The notes below the pieces were generated by a model that had not been told where the DNA came from, ran no database searches, and worked only from the letters and a program-made list of their open reading frames with translations. This document shows, piece by piece, positions 10,801 to 21,874 of a stretch of 64,000 nucleotides of DNA (the stretch's first letter is position 1; each line of letters begins with the position of its first letter). The translations under genes were made by a program, and so were the position numbers. The DNA is from Chondrosia reniformis (Eukaryota > Porifera > Demospongiae > Chondrillida > Chondrillidae): positions 496,001-560,000 of the forward strand of contig OX359194.1 of assembly GCA_947172415.1 (NCBI GenBank), in the 5' to 3' direction.

Positions 10801-13800
10801 GATATCATTTTATAGTCTTGTTTCTCAGCAAAGAAGACAATCACTCCAAAACATTCCGTAAGCCATAACCCGACTAGACCTAACTTTGGCAAGCCATGTT
10901 GCATCTTCAGTTAGCCAAGGGTTATATCCTAACACTGAAGGGAAGATTGTCCAACCCCAAGTAGGGACACATACAACAAAGATAAATTATACCCATGTAG
11001 ACAGTCCTCCCGGCTGGACAGTCCTCCAGGTTGGACAGTCCTCCCGGCTGGACAGTCCTCCCGGCTGGACAGTCCTCCCGGCTGGACAGTCCTCCGGGTT
11101 GGACAGTCCTCCGGGTTGGACAGTCCTCCCGGCTGGACAGTCCTCCGGGTTGGACAGTCCTCCCGGCTGGACAGTCCTCCCGGCTGGACAGTCCTCCCGG
11201 CTGGACAGTCCTCCGGGTTGGACAGTCCTCCCGGCTGGACAGTCCTCCGGGTTGGACAGTCCTCCCGGTTGGACAGTCCTCCGGGTTGGACAGTCCTCCC
11301 GGTTGGACAGTCCTCCGGGTTGGACAGTCCTCCGGGTTGGACAGTCCTCCCGGTTGGACAGTCCTCCGGGTTGGACAGTCCTCCGGGTTGGACAGTCCTC
11401 CCGGTTGGACAGTCCTCCGGGTTGGACAGTCCTCCCGGTTGGACAGTCCTCCGGGTTGGACAGTCCTCCGGGTTGGACAGCCTGGAAGGGACACATCTCA
11501 CCTGATGAGGTGTAAAGTGGTTGTATCTTACCTGATACTGCTGTTGAATGTCAGATGCTGATGTAATGACCATGAAGAGAGGAATAATCTGCTTCTCAAC
11601 CAACAACTCACCAACCAGACCAATAGAAGGATAGTCCTGGATAATTCAGGAGAAAGGAAGGAGAGGGAGAGGGAGAGGGAGAGGGAGAGGGAGAGGGAGA
11701 GGGAGAGGGAGAGGGAGAGGGAGAGGGAGAGGGAGAGGGAGAGGGAGAGGGAGAGGGAGAGGGAGAGGGAGAGGGAGAGGATGAAGAAGAGGGAGAGGAT
11801 GAAGGAGAGGGAGAGGAGGGAGTGAGGGTATACGTACTAACACTGTGACAGTTTAGTTAAAAACATTATTTATTACATTATATATTATCTCATTAAGTGG
11901 ACTTACAATAGCCAAAGCTTCAGTTGCATTGTAGGTCAGTAAACCAGTGTCAGCGTCAAGGGATAGCTTACATGATCCATCATTGGTACGGACATTTCCT
12001 CCCAACTGCACGCAAAAAATGTAACAATACACATTAGCTGTCATATGGGAATATCTATCACGTTACCAGGGCAACCGGGTGATATCTGGGGTGTTACAAA
12101 CCTTATATTTCACACTTGAACTAGTGATAAATGTTATATCACCAGTAGGCCTACTCATGTTTACTTATCGTCACCATTACAATTGATTCAAGTCATACAT
12201 GATATATATTAATTAATTATACCACACTCAAGTGTGAAGCTAAGTGATATCCGCCCTCGACCTTTGGTCTCCGACAGATATCATCACACTTGAGTGTGGT
12301 ATAACTACTACATCTATACTTACCCAATCTAGTAGATACGTAAGTACATACGAAAGTAGAGAAATGTTATGCAATCTCTAACGACTGTCTCCAATGAAAT
12401 TATAGTATCATTACATAAGTAGAGAGATGTTATGCAATCATACGTATGTATACATATGTCCATACGTACCTTCCCATCGCTGGCATAGTGGAAAGTGTTG
12501 TCTGTGATGAGGACAAGTAGATGTCTTACTGGAGCAGGCCTCCAACCAATATCCTAATAAGGAGATGTGAGATAGTATATCTACGTATTTGCCTATCTCA
12601 TGTGAGACGAATATTACAACCAGAAATAGGAATGAAAACAATATAGGAATTATCACAGCCCCAATTTAATGAAACCTTTTACATTTACAGACTTGTAAAC
12701 TTTAAACTACACATGTAATATGCATTGATGTATGTACGTATGTATGTACAACTTACTTCACTACACGATATGACTTGTGCCATAGCATCAAGTGATCCCT
12801 CAGGTCGGTCCAGATTCACAGAAACATTGGCGTTATTTACAGCCATCTAGCCCAAAATAATACAACAAATTATACATTATGCATAAATATGAACATACGT
12901 AACAGTAGCTACCACTTCTATTAACTTTACATGTACAAATATATATGCACAGAGATAAGTTATACATTATGCATAAATATGAACATACATACGTAGAACT
13001 GTTACAGTAGCTAATGGAGTTACTTTGACACTTTTAGCATGGCCTCTGCAATACAATTATTATTATAATAACATTACTTATACAATGTATACTATCACTT
13101 CTATTAAGTTTACATGTACAAATACGTATATGCACAGATGTAGAGTACAAGTAGACAGTGCAACATGTATTATACTACGTGTGTTTACTAATATGAATGT
13201 GCGTTGATCATCACTTTGTACTACACTGCACTGGTTATACTAATACACACCTGAAAAGCACTTGAGTCGTTGGTAAGAGAGAGATGGTTGCGGAAAGCAT
13301 AAGTATCCAAACATTGTCCCGCAGTGTTGGTACGAACACAAGGTCCTCCACTATATAAGTACATAGAAATCCAAACATACATATAAGCTAACATTCTACA
13401 ATTTGGCGGGCAATATACGTCTTTGGCAAAATGCCCGATTTTAGCATTTGGCTAGTTTTATATTTGGCGGATTGCCCCGTAACTATGATGCAATCGTTGA
13501 CTTAATTGTTTAAATGGACGACGGTACCGTTACGTTCAAAATCAATAGCTGCATTCACGAATTTGGCAAAGAATTAAATTTAGCGAGCTTCAAACTACTT
13601 GCCAAATGACCAAATTTAAGTCCTCACCAAATTTCCCACTATACGGTATGTGGCTCACATGTTCTGTCCAGTGTTTCCTGTGAGGGTGTACGGTGTGGTT
13701 GGCTTGTCCACAAATGAGCCAAATCCAACAGTAAAATTTGATGTGATGTTCTCAGAAATTGAATTAACTAAAGAAAAATAATAATTCCGTCACATCAAAG

Positions 13801-16800
13801 TACCATAATTACGTCTGCCACACCACCATAATTAAGTAGTACATACGTATATCAAGGGCCAAGGATTCACAGAAGATCAAGATAAAGAAAACGACAAAGA
13901 CTCCCAGGATCACTGATGAAGGGTGGAATTCTCAGAAACGGCTGTCTGACCCAGTGGCGAAGAAGATGAAAGAAGGGAAAAGAAGGAAGAAAAGACTCCT
14001 GTATCTTCATCCAAAGCTCTCTTCAGGTTTAGTTCCCCTATAGGCTCTTTTACAGAATAGGCATATAGCATGTAGGAAAATGGTATCTTAGATTTTTCAT
14101 ACGTATATCAAAGTACCTACTTACAGTAAGTATGTAAGTCATCAGGTCATATAAATAGTAGCCTCTTAAATGGGTATCTTAACTGGAAAATAATAATATC
14201 CATTTCACCATAAATATGTATGTACGTATGTATGTATATTATATTGAAGTTTAGCTACCTATGGCTTTCTATTAGGTAACAAGGGCTGGCTGTATCAGAC
14301 TCACCTATTCTAAGTGTGTCCGCGCGAAGTCTTGTCAGATGTTCTTCCATTGAAAAGGAAAAGTCCATCAGAAAGTACACGTCCAGTGGAAAGTTGGGTG
14401 CCAATTCCATCTCAAAGTCAAATGTTTGAGGTTCTCCTAAAAGTATGTATAAAAGGTCAAAGGTCACTTCTATACAAAAGAGATTCTTGAATATTTTGTG
14501 TATCTGAGGTGGGCAATAATTAGAGATCAGTCATTTGCAGTTTCTATTGAGTCTATATAGGGAATTCCACTACAAAGGTCAAAGTTTATTGTCTGTCCCA
14601 TGTTGCCATGGCAATGTGCTTTGAAGTAAGCCAGTAATATCAGTCTAAGACAATGGATTATACGTACATCAAAATATGAAAAGGAAAAGATGGATGTTTG
14701 GGTTAGTTTGAGTGAATATCTAATTTGCAGTCACGACTAATTCTATTACTTTAGTCTAATTTGCATTTGGGTTGCTAGGTAACATGTTGCTAGGTAATCT
14801 GTTGCCAGGTGAGCAAATTGGCTTATGTGCACTCACCAACTCTCATATTTGCATTAATGAACTGTGGCTGGATCTGAATAGTGCTTGTAGTTCCCAGTGG
14901 AACATTCTACATACATATATACATATGTACTTACATACTACATACATACATACATATATACGTACGTACATACATGCATACATACATATATACGTACGTA
15001 CATACATGCATACATATATATGTACATATAAAGGTACGTACCTGTGTGACAGATTCGGAAAACTCGGGATTGACTATGTCAGTGCAAGTAAGAATTTCAT
15101 TCTTAGGAACACATCTTGATTCTGTAAATGCCTGCAACACAAAAATGAGAAGATATAGTATCTTCTTCTCTATGTGATGTGTTGTGATTGGAACATGACA
15201 ATAAGAGACCTCTTGCGCAATCCACAATCTGATTTCATAATAGCTTACCGTATCAGAACACCATTTACAGACAAGAGGAGATGAAATACATTCATCACAT
15301 GAGATAATGTCACCACAGCCTTGAACTACACAGAGAGAATAGTACAATAATATGATTTGCTTCAAGTGGTAATGCAATTATCCACCATTGAGATGCATAG
15401 TAGTAATTACATTAGTTAGTGGGATTTATAGCTCCAAACATTTGTACGTGCGTACGTACGGTGAATGTACTTCACTAAACAAGGACACATATTGACGAAT
15501 ATGATTGAGTCATTTCCAATTAAGAAATATTAATTTTATCTAAATCACACCAACGTCTAATAACGGCTAAAGCAGCAATGGTATGAACTGTGGGTAGTAG
15601 AACAATGGTCCATTGTAATAATACACAAGATGCTATTCATCTGATAAATAGACCTTTTCCTTACACAAGGACACTGTCTACTGTAAATTTAAAAAAAATT
15701 CAAAAATGAATACATCAAAGTGGTCATTATGGGGAAGTCCCTTAATACCATATAAGTACATGATAGGTCATTCAACTTGGATATGTAGCAACAGGAAGTG
15801 AGATACAGGATCACGTGACTTAGGCATGACACGCCCACATATGGAGAAGTGTTAGTGTGTGAATTGAAGTCACTAATCTGGAGTGTCAAATTTATCATTA
15901 CATCACAGAAGACATGTGTTACAGAAATGCTCTAAAAAGTGATAAAAAAGGACTTATATATGAAATAATATTTGCCTATTTGTTGCGTTCAATATAAAAT
16001 CAGTGGATTTATTATGAGCATCAGTAACAGTAATTTTATAAGTTAAGTTATTGAATGTCTTCACCCAGGATGGTAAAACCACTGATATTGTACTCATTCG
16101 TATACCACATACGTAAATATTAACATCAATAAAAACAAATAATTGAATAGAAAGAGTATTGCTATTATTAAAATGAAGCCAAATGAAATTTAAAGTCCAA
16201 TAATATGCGGTTTCCTAAACTATAATATAATTCATAAAAGTATATATGCACCAGGCTGCACGTGATGAATTCATCAGCGATCACGTACCTATATTTCAGT
16301 TCCATTAACATTAACTTACAAAAGATTACCAAATATAGTATTTCAAAACATCACAGATGATGCAATACTTTGAACACAAATCACTTTTATGGAATGCACA
16401 TTACTGCAAGCCAAATGGAATGTTTAGGTAAGTAAAGGATGTTGAGAAATTTGTAGTACATAAAATAGAGGACAAATTTTAATAATAATCTTTAATATTT
16501 ACATTAATGTAACATTCATCAGTTTGATGTACCAAATAGAATAGGTTTATATAATTAATGTGCTACGTACAAATATTAATGATTGCACATATGCTACAAA
16601 TTGAACTGTCAGATTGTCACTGCTGTGTAATGTTTCCACAAAAACACTTTCCTCTAATAAAGTTGGGGGAAATGGTTTGACTGAATTTTGAATTGTATAG
16701 CTAATTTCTTAAATACATAGATAGAAGTGGATATCTTTCTACAAGTTTAAGATTCTCCTCGAGAGCATTCCATTTCACAGGACATGTATGCAATCACAAA

Positions 16801-17814
16801 CTCATTGATATCTGGCACATATATAGTATAGTGTACGTATCTGACATGTACAAATCACACATTTGAGAGCTACCACAAAATATAGTTTCATTCCATAAAG
16901 TCATTTGTGGCTACATTTAACCACTTTCTATTTAATAATCAGAAGGCGTAATGATTCTAAATTGTTGTGATTATATAAGTAATTGCAAATTTGGCTAAAA
17001 TATAAATTTTCCAAACAATGTGGAACAAAACAAGAAATTTATGGAACATCAAACAGAACTAGAGAGGATGGATGATAAAATCTTATAGTTATACATACGT
17101 ACATATACTATCATGATTAAGGTTAACGAAATATTAACAATTTTATACGGCTTAATAGATATATCCATTTATGTGTAATATAATATCTTTCAAAACATCA
17201 CAATTATTGCTCTTCATACATTATGCGCAATTAAGCAAAGCCCTTTAAGATCAATGTGCGTTCAGACATGAGTATACATCCGTAGATGTCCCATCTAGCT
17301 AAAGGGAAAGTAGTTTCAGTGCTACCGACACGAACAAGTCAGTCATTGTAAGCTATCATAACATTCCATCCCACACGACCTTCGACAAGATGATTTCAGT
17401 CCTTTAAGACCGCTTTTATATTTCACTATAAAGACGCAACACTACACGCAACTATTGGGATAACTGTAGGTCAACCCTAGAAATGAATATTTTACATCGC
17501 GCAACTTCACATTCAATGATACAGGATAGTTTACTAATCCGTAGCAACTCGTAGGAATCGAACAATACGGAAAAGCGCGACACTTGAAAAAAGAAAAAGT
17601 GTCGACTTGTAGCAAAATGCCTACATCATTACAATCCAAACAAGACAACTTAATATTCAGTCACAATTTCACTACTTAAAGTAGGACAAGCTAAAACTCA
17701 TCTTCAGACATCTACTTCACTTCCTAGATGGTTGAGCACAAGTAAGTTGCACTTACCTTTCTTTATCGCACAAATATTGATAAGAAAGCAAAACCATACG
17801 GCCAAACGCAACAT
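4861..17814 (-). CDS. integrin beta subunit, complete, 24 exons, 820 aa
   Basis: All exons join in phase: 17814-17757, 15325-15249, 15131-15042, 14906-14837, 14436-14305, 13767-13659, 13350-13251, 12846-12757, 12553-12470, 12005-11907, 11636-11532, 10731-10618, 10507-10370, 9987-9926, 9489-9402, 9288-9218, 8089-8024, 7904-7756, 7448-7348, 7066-6968, 6788-6509, 5968-5862, 5606-5550, 4977-4861. Signal peptide at 1-19, then a Cys-rich PSI domain. The beta-I domain has MIDAS D123-S125-S127 and the NxDxPEG site N223/D225/P227/E228. The ADMIDAS pair, usually DD, reads E130-H131. Then hybrid, Cys-rich I-EGF modules (about 460-634), beta-tail and a TM helix (about 735-763). The tail reads DYREYKRFQKE, then NPLY (785-788) and NPLF (797-800). 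Such receptors pair with an alpha subunit, bind matrix ligands in a cation-dependent way and recruit talin/kindlin through NPxY-type motifs. The second motif has Phe, so it cannot be Tyr-phosphorylated. Introns hold many minisatellites. Confidence 0.95.
4953..5310 (-). repeat. 57-bp minisatellite reiterating the integrin exon-24 acceptor and NPLY codons
   Basis: On the minus strand each 57-bp unit contains a pyrimidine tract, CCTTAG and then AACATCAATCCCTTGTACC, which is identical to the real exon-24 start at 4977. About five extra copies lie in the intron between exons 23 and 24. Because 57 is divisible by three, every decoy reads the same frame and meets the TAG of the next acceptor. Confidence 0.9.
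5700..5745 (+). repeat. fragment of dispersed fold-back element
   Basis: The words ctctaaaagtc and agatgaccctttctaaagata match the arms of the copies near 600 and 34.5 kb. It is a partial copy in the intron between integrin exons 22 and 23. Confidence 0.4.
6231..6440 (-). repeat. dispersed fold-back element copy C (hammerhead-like core)
   Basis: Arms TTATCTTTGGGATGGT (about 6312-6327) and its complement (about 6406-6421) flank a minus-strand core. CTGAAGA lies at 6403-6397 and GAAAC at 6390-6386. A GTA triplet sits directly before the 3' arm on the minus strand, where a type-I hammerhead would have its NUH cleavage site. It lies downstream of integrin exon 21. Confidence 0.5.
6915..6929. promoter_or_regulatory. 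X-box-like palindrome
   Basis: GGTTGCCAGGCAACC is a perfect inverted repeat resembling the RFX-factor X-box. It lies in an integrin intron. Related words recur through the window, so it may instead be a repeat-derived motif. Confidence 0.35.
7110..7325. repeat. gggtgaatgggt / ggatgg minisatellite
   Basis: Irregular repeats of short GGGTGAAT and GGATGG words lie in the integrin intron between exons 19 and 20. Confidence 0.85.
8105..9080. repeat. 23-bp AT-rich minisatellite, about 1 kb
   Basis: The unit TACTGTATTTACTGTATATAAAG is repeated about 40 times with small TTT/TAT variants. It fills most of the intron between integrin exons 16 and 17. Confidence 0.9.
9518..9842. repeat. 44-bp minisatellite
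   Basis: The unit ends in ...GGGTGTGTCACCCAAGG... and repeats about seven times in the intron between integrin exons 14 and 15. It creates long open frames in several phases that are not genes. Confidence 0.9.
10083..10369 (-). repeat. 43-bp minisatellite carrying copies of the integrin exon-13 donor
   Basis: On the minus strand units contain AAGGGTAAGCCCC, like the true donor of exon 13 (AAAGG followed by gtaagcccc at 10369-10364). Some units have ATAAGC instead and lose the GT; those at about 10101, 10187 and 10316 keep it. Confidence 0.85.
11005..11485. repeat. 17-bp GC-rich minisatellite
   Basis: The unit CCTCCCGGCTGGACAGT or its variant CCTCCGGGTTGGACAGT is repeated about 28 times between integrin exons 11 and 12. 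Long frames on both strands are repeat artefacts. Confidence 0.95.
11650..11820. repeat. (GAGAGG)n hexanucleotide satellite
   Basis: A purine-only run of GAGAGG units lies just outside integrin exon 11. Confidence 0.95.
12217..12304. mobile_element. short inverted-repeat MITE, 88 bp
   Basis: The terminal inverted repeat TTATACCACACTCAAGTGTGA is perfect at both ends, around a short core with an internal GATATC pair. The size and symmetry fit a non-autonomous DNA transposon. It lies in the integrin intron between exons 9 and 10. Confidence 0.65.
12870..13160. repeat. direct duplication inside an integrin intron
   Basis: The words ttatacattatgcataaatatgaac and acttctattaa.tttacatgtacaaat occur twice in order, between integrin exons 7 and 8. 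Confidence 0.6.
13390..13645. repeat. ATTTGGC-rich dispersed repeat
   Basis: Multiple ATTTGGC/GCCAAAT words appear in both orientations, with a rough inverted organisation. Similar words occur at about 4450 and 27560. It is probably a degenerate non-autonomous transposon in an integrin intron. Confidence 0.4.
13860..14100 (-). repeat. dispersed coding-like fragment, copy 1
   Basis: About 170 bp is closely similar to 46985-47145, including the word TTCAGGTTTAGTTCCCCTAT. A short inverted match lies at 25625-25665. Minus-strand frames look protein-like but are interrupted. It lies in the intron between integrin exons 5 and 6. Confidence 0.6.
15326..17756. other. integrin intron 1, 2.4 kb
   Basis: This is the longest integrin intron, between the signal-peptide exon and the PSI exon. 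It is AT-rich. No coding exon or well-formed element is seen. Confidence 0.6.
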
Positions 17815-18376
17815 CTTGACGTTCTCCCTTCTCCAGAACCTGGCAAATTCCAACGTTCCCACAAAATTAGACTTTGCTTCCGGTAGCTTATCTTCCTGTA
17901 TAGGTAGCCATTTTTGACATACCGGAAACTGGCTTCACACATTAGTGTCTGCTTGCTTTGGCGCCTTTGGGCGCTTGTTTAGGGAAGGTCTACCAAACCA
18001 GACTAGCTCTAGATACCTCTCTGTATACATAGTTTGGCAAGTTTTATATATATACGACTGGCATGGTGAGATACTTATGATAATAGATTGGATTTTAGAT
18101 CACTATAGAGGGACATTAACTGATTATGAATTTATATACATTGCAACACACAACTTGTGAATACATCCACATGTACTCAAACTCGCTCTGATTAAATTAA
18201 CGTATGTAGTTACATGTGTGCAATTATATTACAACCATTAATTATTAGCAAATCAAATTAAGTAATCTTTTATAGCTACATGTTCAGGTTCTACGTTTAT
18301 AGCTAAGCGGCAAACAACTAATTTAGAGTCAATTTTAAGGTACGTATGGTATTGAATTGTCTCTTCTGATTATGAT
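17815..18376. other. integrin upstream region
   Basis: Between the integrin start and the end of the ficolin-like gene there is no gene. It probably holds the integrin promoter and the 3' UTR of the neighbour. No clear TATA box is claimed. Confidence 0.5.
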
Positions 18377-19318
18377 TCAGTAGCACAAAAGCTTCATATC
18401 TGCGTACTGTAGGGACACCCTATTCCCAGTAAATGACTCCCAATGAATTCCCTTCCAATCTCCAAATATTTCACCTGGATGTCTGTACACTCCATTGAGG
18501 TTGGCATGGTAACAGTTATTATGCCACCATCCACTATGCCATTGTACTGCACAGTTGCCATCAGCTCTATCATTATCATTGTCAAATGTGGTGAACTGCA
18601 TTCCATTACTTTCTCTATCAACATTGAGCAAACTGTCTCCAGCATTACCGGAGTAATTAGCAATTCTTAAAATGTAGTTAGAAGTTGCATTTTCAACTGT
18701 AAAGTAATTGTAAATAGCATATCTTACTCTGTTGTTGAAATCAGTCATGTCAATACGAAGTTGACACCTTCTAGATGGTTTAGTCAAGCAACTAATACTC
18801 TTCAGACCTAACCAGAACTCTCCACTAGGATCACCAAATCCTTCTTCAAATTCTACCCAACTTTGGTTAAAATTTACACTTCCATCTTGTCTTCTCTGGA
18901 ACGTGGTCCAGGGTCCTCCTGGAGTGTCCATATCGCAATATACTTCCATTGTCTCTCCGCAACCAGGATCAATAGAGAAGACTCCTGATTGAGTAAACCC
19001 TTTTTCTGAAACCTCTTTACAGTCTACTGGTGATTTACCTTCTAGCTTAGTTAAGCGTTGCTCCAACTTTCCTAATTTTGTTTCCAGGTAATCAACTCTT
19101 TCTTGTAGTTCATAGAACTTCTCATTTTGTGTGATGTTTTGGATTTCCCCAGGCTGACCTGGCTCTCCCCTATCACCACGGCAACCATCTGGTCCTGGTG
19201 GACCTGGTGGACCCAGTGGACCTGGTGGGCCAGGAATGATTGGAACATATTTGTTGCAAGTATCTAGTGTTGCAGCGTATGCTACAAATGAATAGAGGAT
19301 TACAGAAAGCTTGATCAT
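18377..19318 (-). CDS. secreted collagen-fibrinogen domain protein (ficolin-like)
   Basis: Single-exon gene, 313 aa. The ATG at 19318 is chosen because it opens a signal peptide (MIKLSVILYSFVAYA); the frame extends upstream without one. After the signal come a short collagen-like Gly-X-Y run (about 28-58), a short heptad-like coiled coil (about 67-95) and a full fibrinogen C-terminal domain (about 96-313). The FReD keeps the aromatic-rich core GGPWTTFQRR, a calcium-site-like DNDNDRADGNCA segment and the Cys pair around NCAVQW..NNCYHANLNG. Ficolins and related proteins trimerise through collagen and recognise acetylated or other surface ligands. The ligand here is unknown, and a tenascin- or angiopoietin-like role cannot be excluded. 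It lies 560 bp upstream of the integrin beta gene on the same strand. Confidence 0.92.
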   Translation of the reverse strand: MIKLSVILYSFVAYAATLDTCNKYVPIIPGPPGPLGPPGPPGPDGCRGDRGEPGQPGEIQNITQNEKFYELQERVDYLETKLGKLEQRLTKLEGKSPVDCKEVSEKGFTQSGVFSIDPGCGETMEVYCDMDTPGGPWTTFQRRQDGSVNFNQSWVEFEEGFGDPSGEFWLGLKSISCLTKPSRRCQLRIDMTDFNNRVRYAIYNYFTVENATSNYILRIANYSGNAGDSLLNVDRESNGMQFTTFDNDNDRADGNCAVQWHSGWWHNNCYHANLNGVYRHPGEIFGDWKGIHWESFTGNRVSLQYADMKLLCY

Positions 19319-19560
19319 CTTGAACAAGAATTTATTCCACTGGCCAATGAAATACTTTGTATCAAACTTGAGGGACACAATTTCTTTTATATCCTTCACT
19401 CTATTTGATCTGTACTCTATCCGCACCTATTTATATGTATAACATTTACACAGGTTCAATATAGGTTCAATTATTACAAAGTTTCATAACCTAATAAGCT
19501 AAAGTAGGAATACTTATCTACTTCAATCAGTAAGTATGTACACCACACAACCCACTAACC
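19319..19560. other. ficolin-like gene upstream flank
   Basis: Short AT-rich flank between the gene start and a large minisatellite. No specific element is identified. Confidence 0.4.
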
Positions 19561-19561
19561 T

Positions 19562-21872
19562 TGTGTTGGTTGCTAGGGGGTATCGTGTACTCACTGTTGG
19601 TTGCTAGGGGGTATAGTGTACTCTCTGTTGGTTGCTAGGGGGTATCGTGTACTCACTGTTGGTTGCTAGGGGGTATCATGTTCTCTCTGTTGGTTGCTAG
19701 GGGGTATCGTGTACTCACTGTTGGTTGCTAGGGGGTATAGTGTACTCACTGTTGGTTGCTAGGGGGTATCGTGTACTCACTGTTGGTTGCTAGGGGTATA
19801 GTGTACTCTCTGTTGGTTGCTAGGGGGTATCGTGTACTCTCTGTTGGTTGCTAGGGGGTATCTTGTACTCTTTGTTGGTTGCTAGGGGGTATCGTGTACT
19901 CACTGTTGGTTGCTAGGGGGTATCGTGTACTCACTGTTGGTTGATAGGGGTATTGTGTACTCTCTGTTGGTTGCTAGGGGTATTGTGTACTCTTTGTTGG
20001 TTGCTAGGGGGTATTGTGTACTCTCTGTTGGTTGCTAGGGGGTATAGTGTACTCTCTGTTAGTTGCTAGGGGGTATAGTGTACTCTCTGTTGGTTGCTAG
20101 GGGGTATCGTGTACTCACTGTTGGTTGCTAGGGGGTATCATGTTCTCTCTGTTGGTTGCTAGGGGGTATCGTGTACTCACTGTTGGTTGCTAGGGGGTAT
20201 AGTGTACTCACTGTTGGTTGCTAGGGGGTATCGTGTACTCACTGTTGGTTGCTAGGGGTATAGTGTACTCTCTGTTGGTTGCTAGGGGGTATCGTGTACT
20301 CTCTGTTGGTTGCTAGGGGTATAGTGTACTCACTGTTGGTTGCTAGGGGGTATAGTGTACTCTCTGTTGGTTGCTAGGGGGTATCGTGTACTCTTTGTTG
20401 GTTGCTAGGGGTATAGTGTACTCTTTGTTGGTTGCTAGGGGGTATCGTGTACTCACTGTTGGTTGCTAGGGGGTATCATGTTCTCTCTGTTGGTTGCTAG
20501 GGGGTATCGTGTACTCACTGTTGGTTGCTAGGGGGTATAGTGTACTCTCTGTTGGTTGCTAGGGGGTATCGTGTACTCTCTGTTGGTTGCTAGGGGGTAT
20601 CATGTTCTCTCTGTTGGTTGCTAGGGGGTATCGTGTACTCACTGTTGGTTGCTAGGGGGTATAGTGTACTCACTGTTGGTTGCTAGGGGGTATAGTGTAC
20701 TCACTGTTGGTTGCTAGGGGGTATCATGTTCTCTCTGTTGGTTGCTAGGGGGTATCGTGTACTCTCTGTTGGTTGCTAGGGGGTATCGTGTACTCACTGT
20801 TGGTTGCTAGGGGGTATCATGTTCTCTCTGTTGGTTGCTAGGGGGTATCATGTTCTCTCTGTTGGTTGCTAGGGGGTATCATGTTCTCTCTGTTGGTTGC
20901 TAGGGGGTATCGTGTACTCACTGTTGGTTGCTAGGGGGTATCATGTACTCTTTGTTGGTTGCTAGGGGGTATCGTGTACTTTTGTTGGTTGCTAGGGGGT
21001 ATAATGTACTCTTTGTTGGTTGCTAGGGGGTATCGTGTACTCACTGTTGGTTGCTAGGGGGTATCGTGTACTCACTGTTGGTTGCTAGGGGGTATCTGTT
21101 GGTTGCTAGGGGTATCGTGTACTCTCTGTTGGTTGCTAGGGGGTATCGTGTACTCTCTGTTGGTTGCTATGGGGTATCATGTACTCTCTGTTGGTTGCTA
21201 GGGGTATCGTGTACTCTCTGTTGGTTGCTAGGGGGTATAGTGTACTCTCTGTTGGTTGCTAGGGGGTATCGTGTACGCTCTGGTGGTTGCTAGGGGTATC
21301 GTGTACTCTCTGTTGGTTGCTAGGGGGTATCTGTTGGTTGCTAGGGGGTATCGTGTACGCTCTGGTGGTTGCTAGGGGGTATCGTGTACTCTCTGTTGGT
21401 TGCTAGGGGGTATTGTGTACTTGTTATTGGTTGCTAGGGGGTATAATGTTCACTTTGTTGGTTGCTAGGGGGTATCGTGTACTCTCTGTTGGTTGCTAGG
21501 GGGTATCGTGTACTCTCTGTTGGTTGCTATGGGGTATCATGTACTCTCTGTTGGTTGCTAGGGGTATCGTGTACTCTCTGTTGGTTGCTAGGGGGTATCT
21601 GTTGGTTGCTAGGGGGTATCGTGTACGCTCTGGTGGTTGCTAGGGGGTATCGTGTACTCTCTGTTGGTTGCTAGGGGGTATTGTGTACTTGTTATTGGTT
21701 GCTAGGGGGTATAATGTTCACTTTGTTGGTTGCTAGGGGGTATCGTGTACTCTCTGTTGGTTGCTAGGGGGTATCGTGTACTCTCTGTTGGTTGCTATGG
21801 GGTATTGTGTACTCGTTATTGGTTGCTAGGGGGTATCGTGTACTCTTGTTGGTTGCTAGGGGGTATCGTGCA
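19562..21872. repeat. 2.3-kb minisatellite of about 31-bp units
   Basis: The unit TTGGTTGCTAGGGGGTATCG followed by TGTACTCACTG is repeated some 70 times. Variants (CATGTTCTCT, AGTGTACTCT, CTATGGGG, a short CTG form) recur in the same order, so there is a higher-order pattern; the block at 21040-21440 is largely repeated at 21450-21740. On the minus strand many units contain GTGAGTAC. Confidence 0.95.
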
Positions 21873-21874
21873 AT

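Noticed and set aside
10886-11606. Long frames on both strands up to 225 codons
   Set aside because: They are produced by a 17-bp repeat with no stops in several phases and overlap a proven integrin exon only at one edge.
19562-21872. CRISPR-like direct repeats
   Set aside because: Units are contiguous without unique spacers, in a eukaryotic context.
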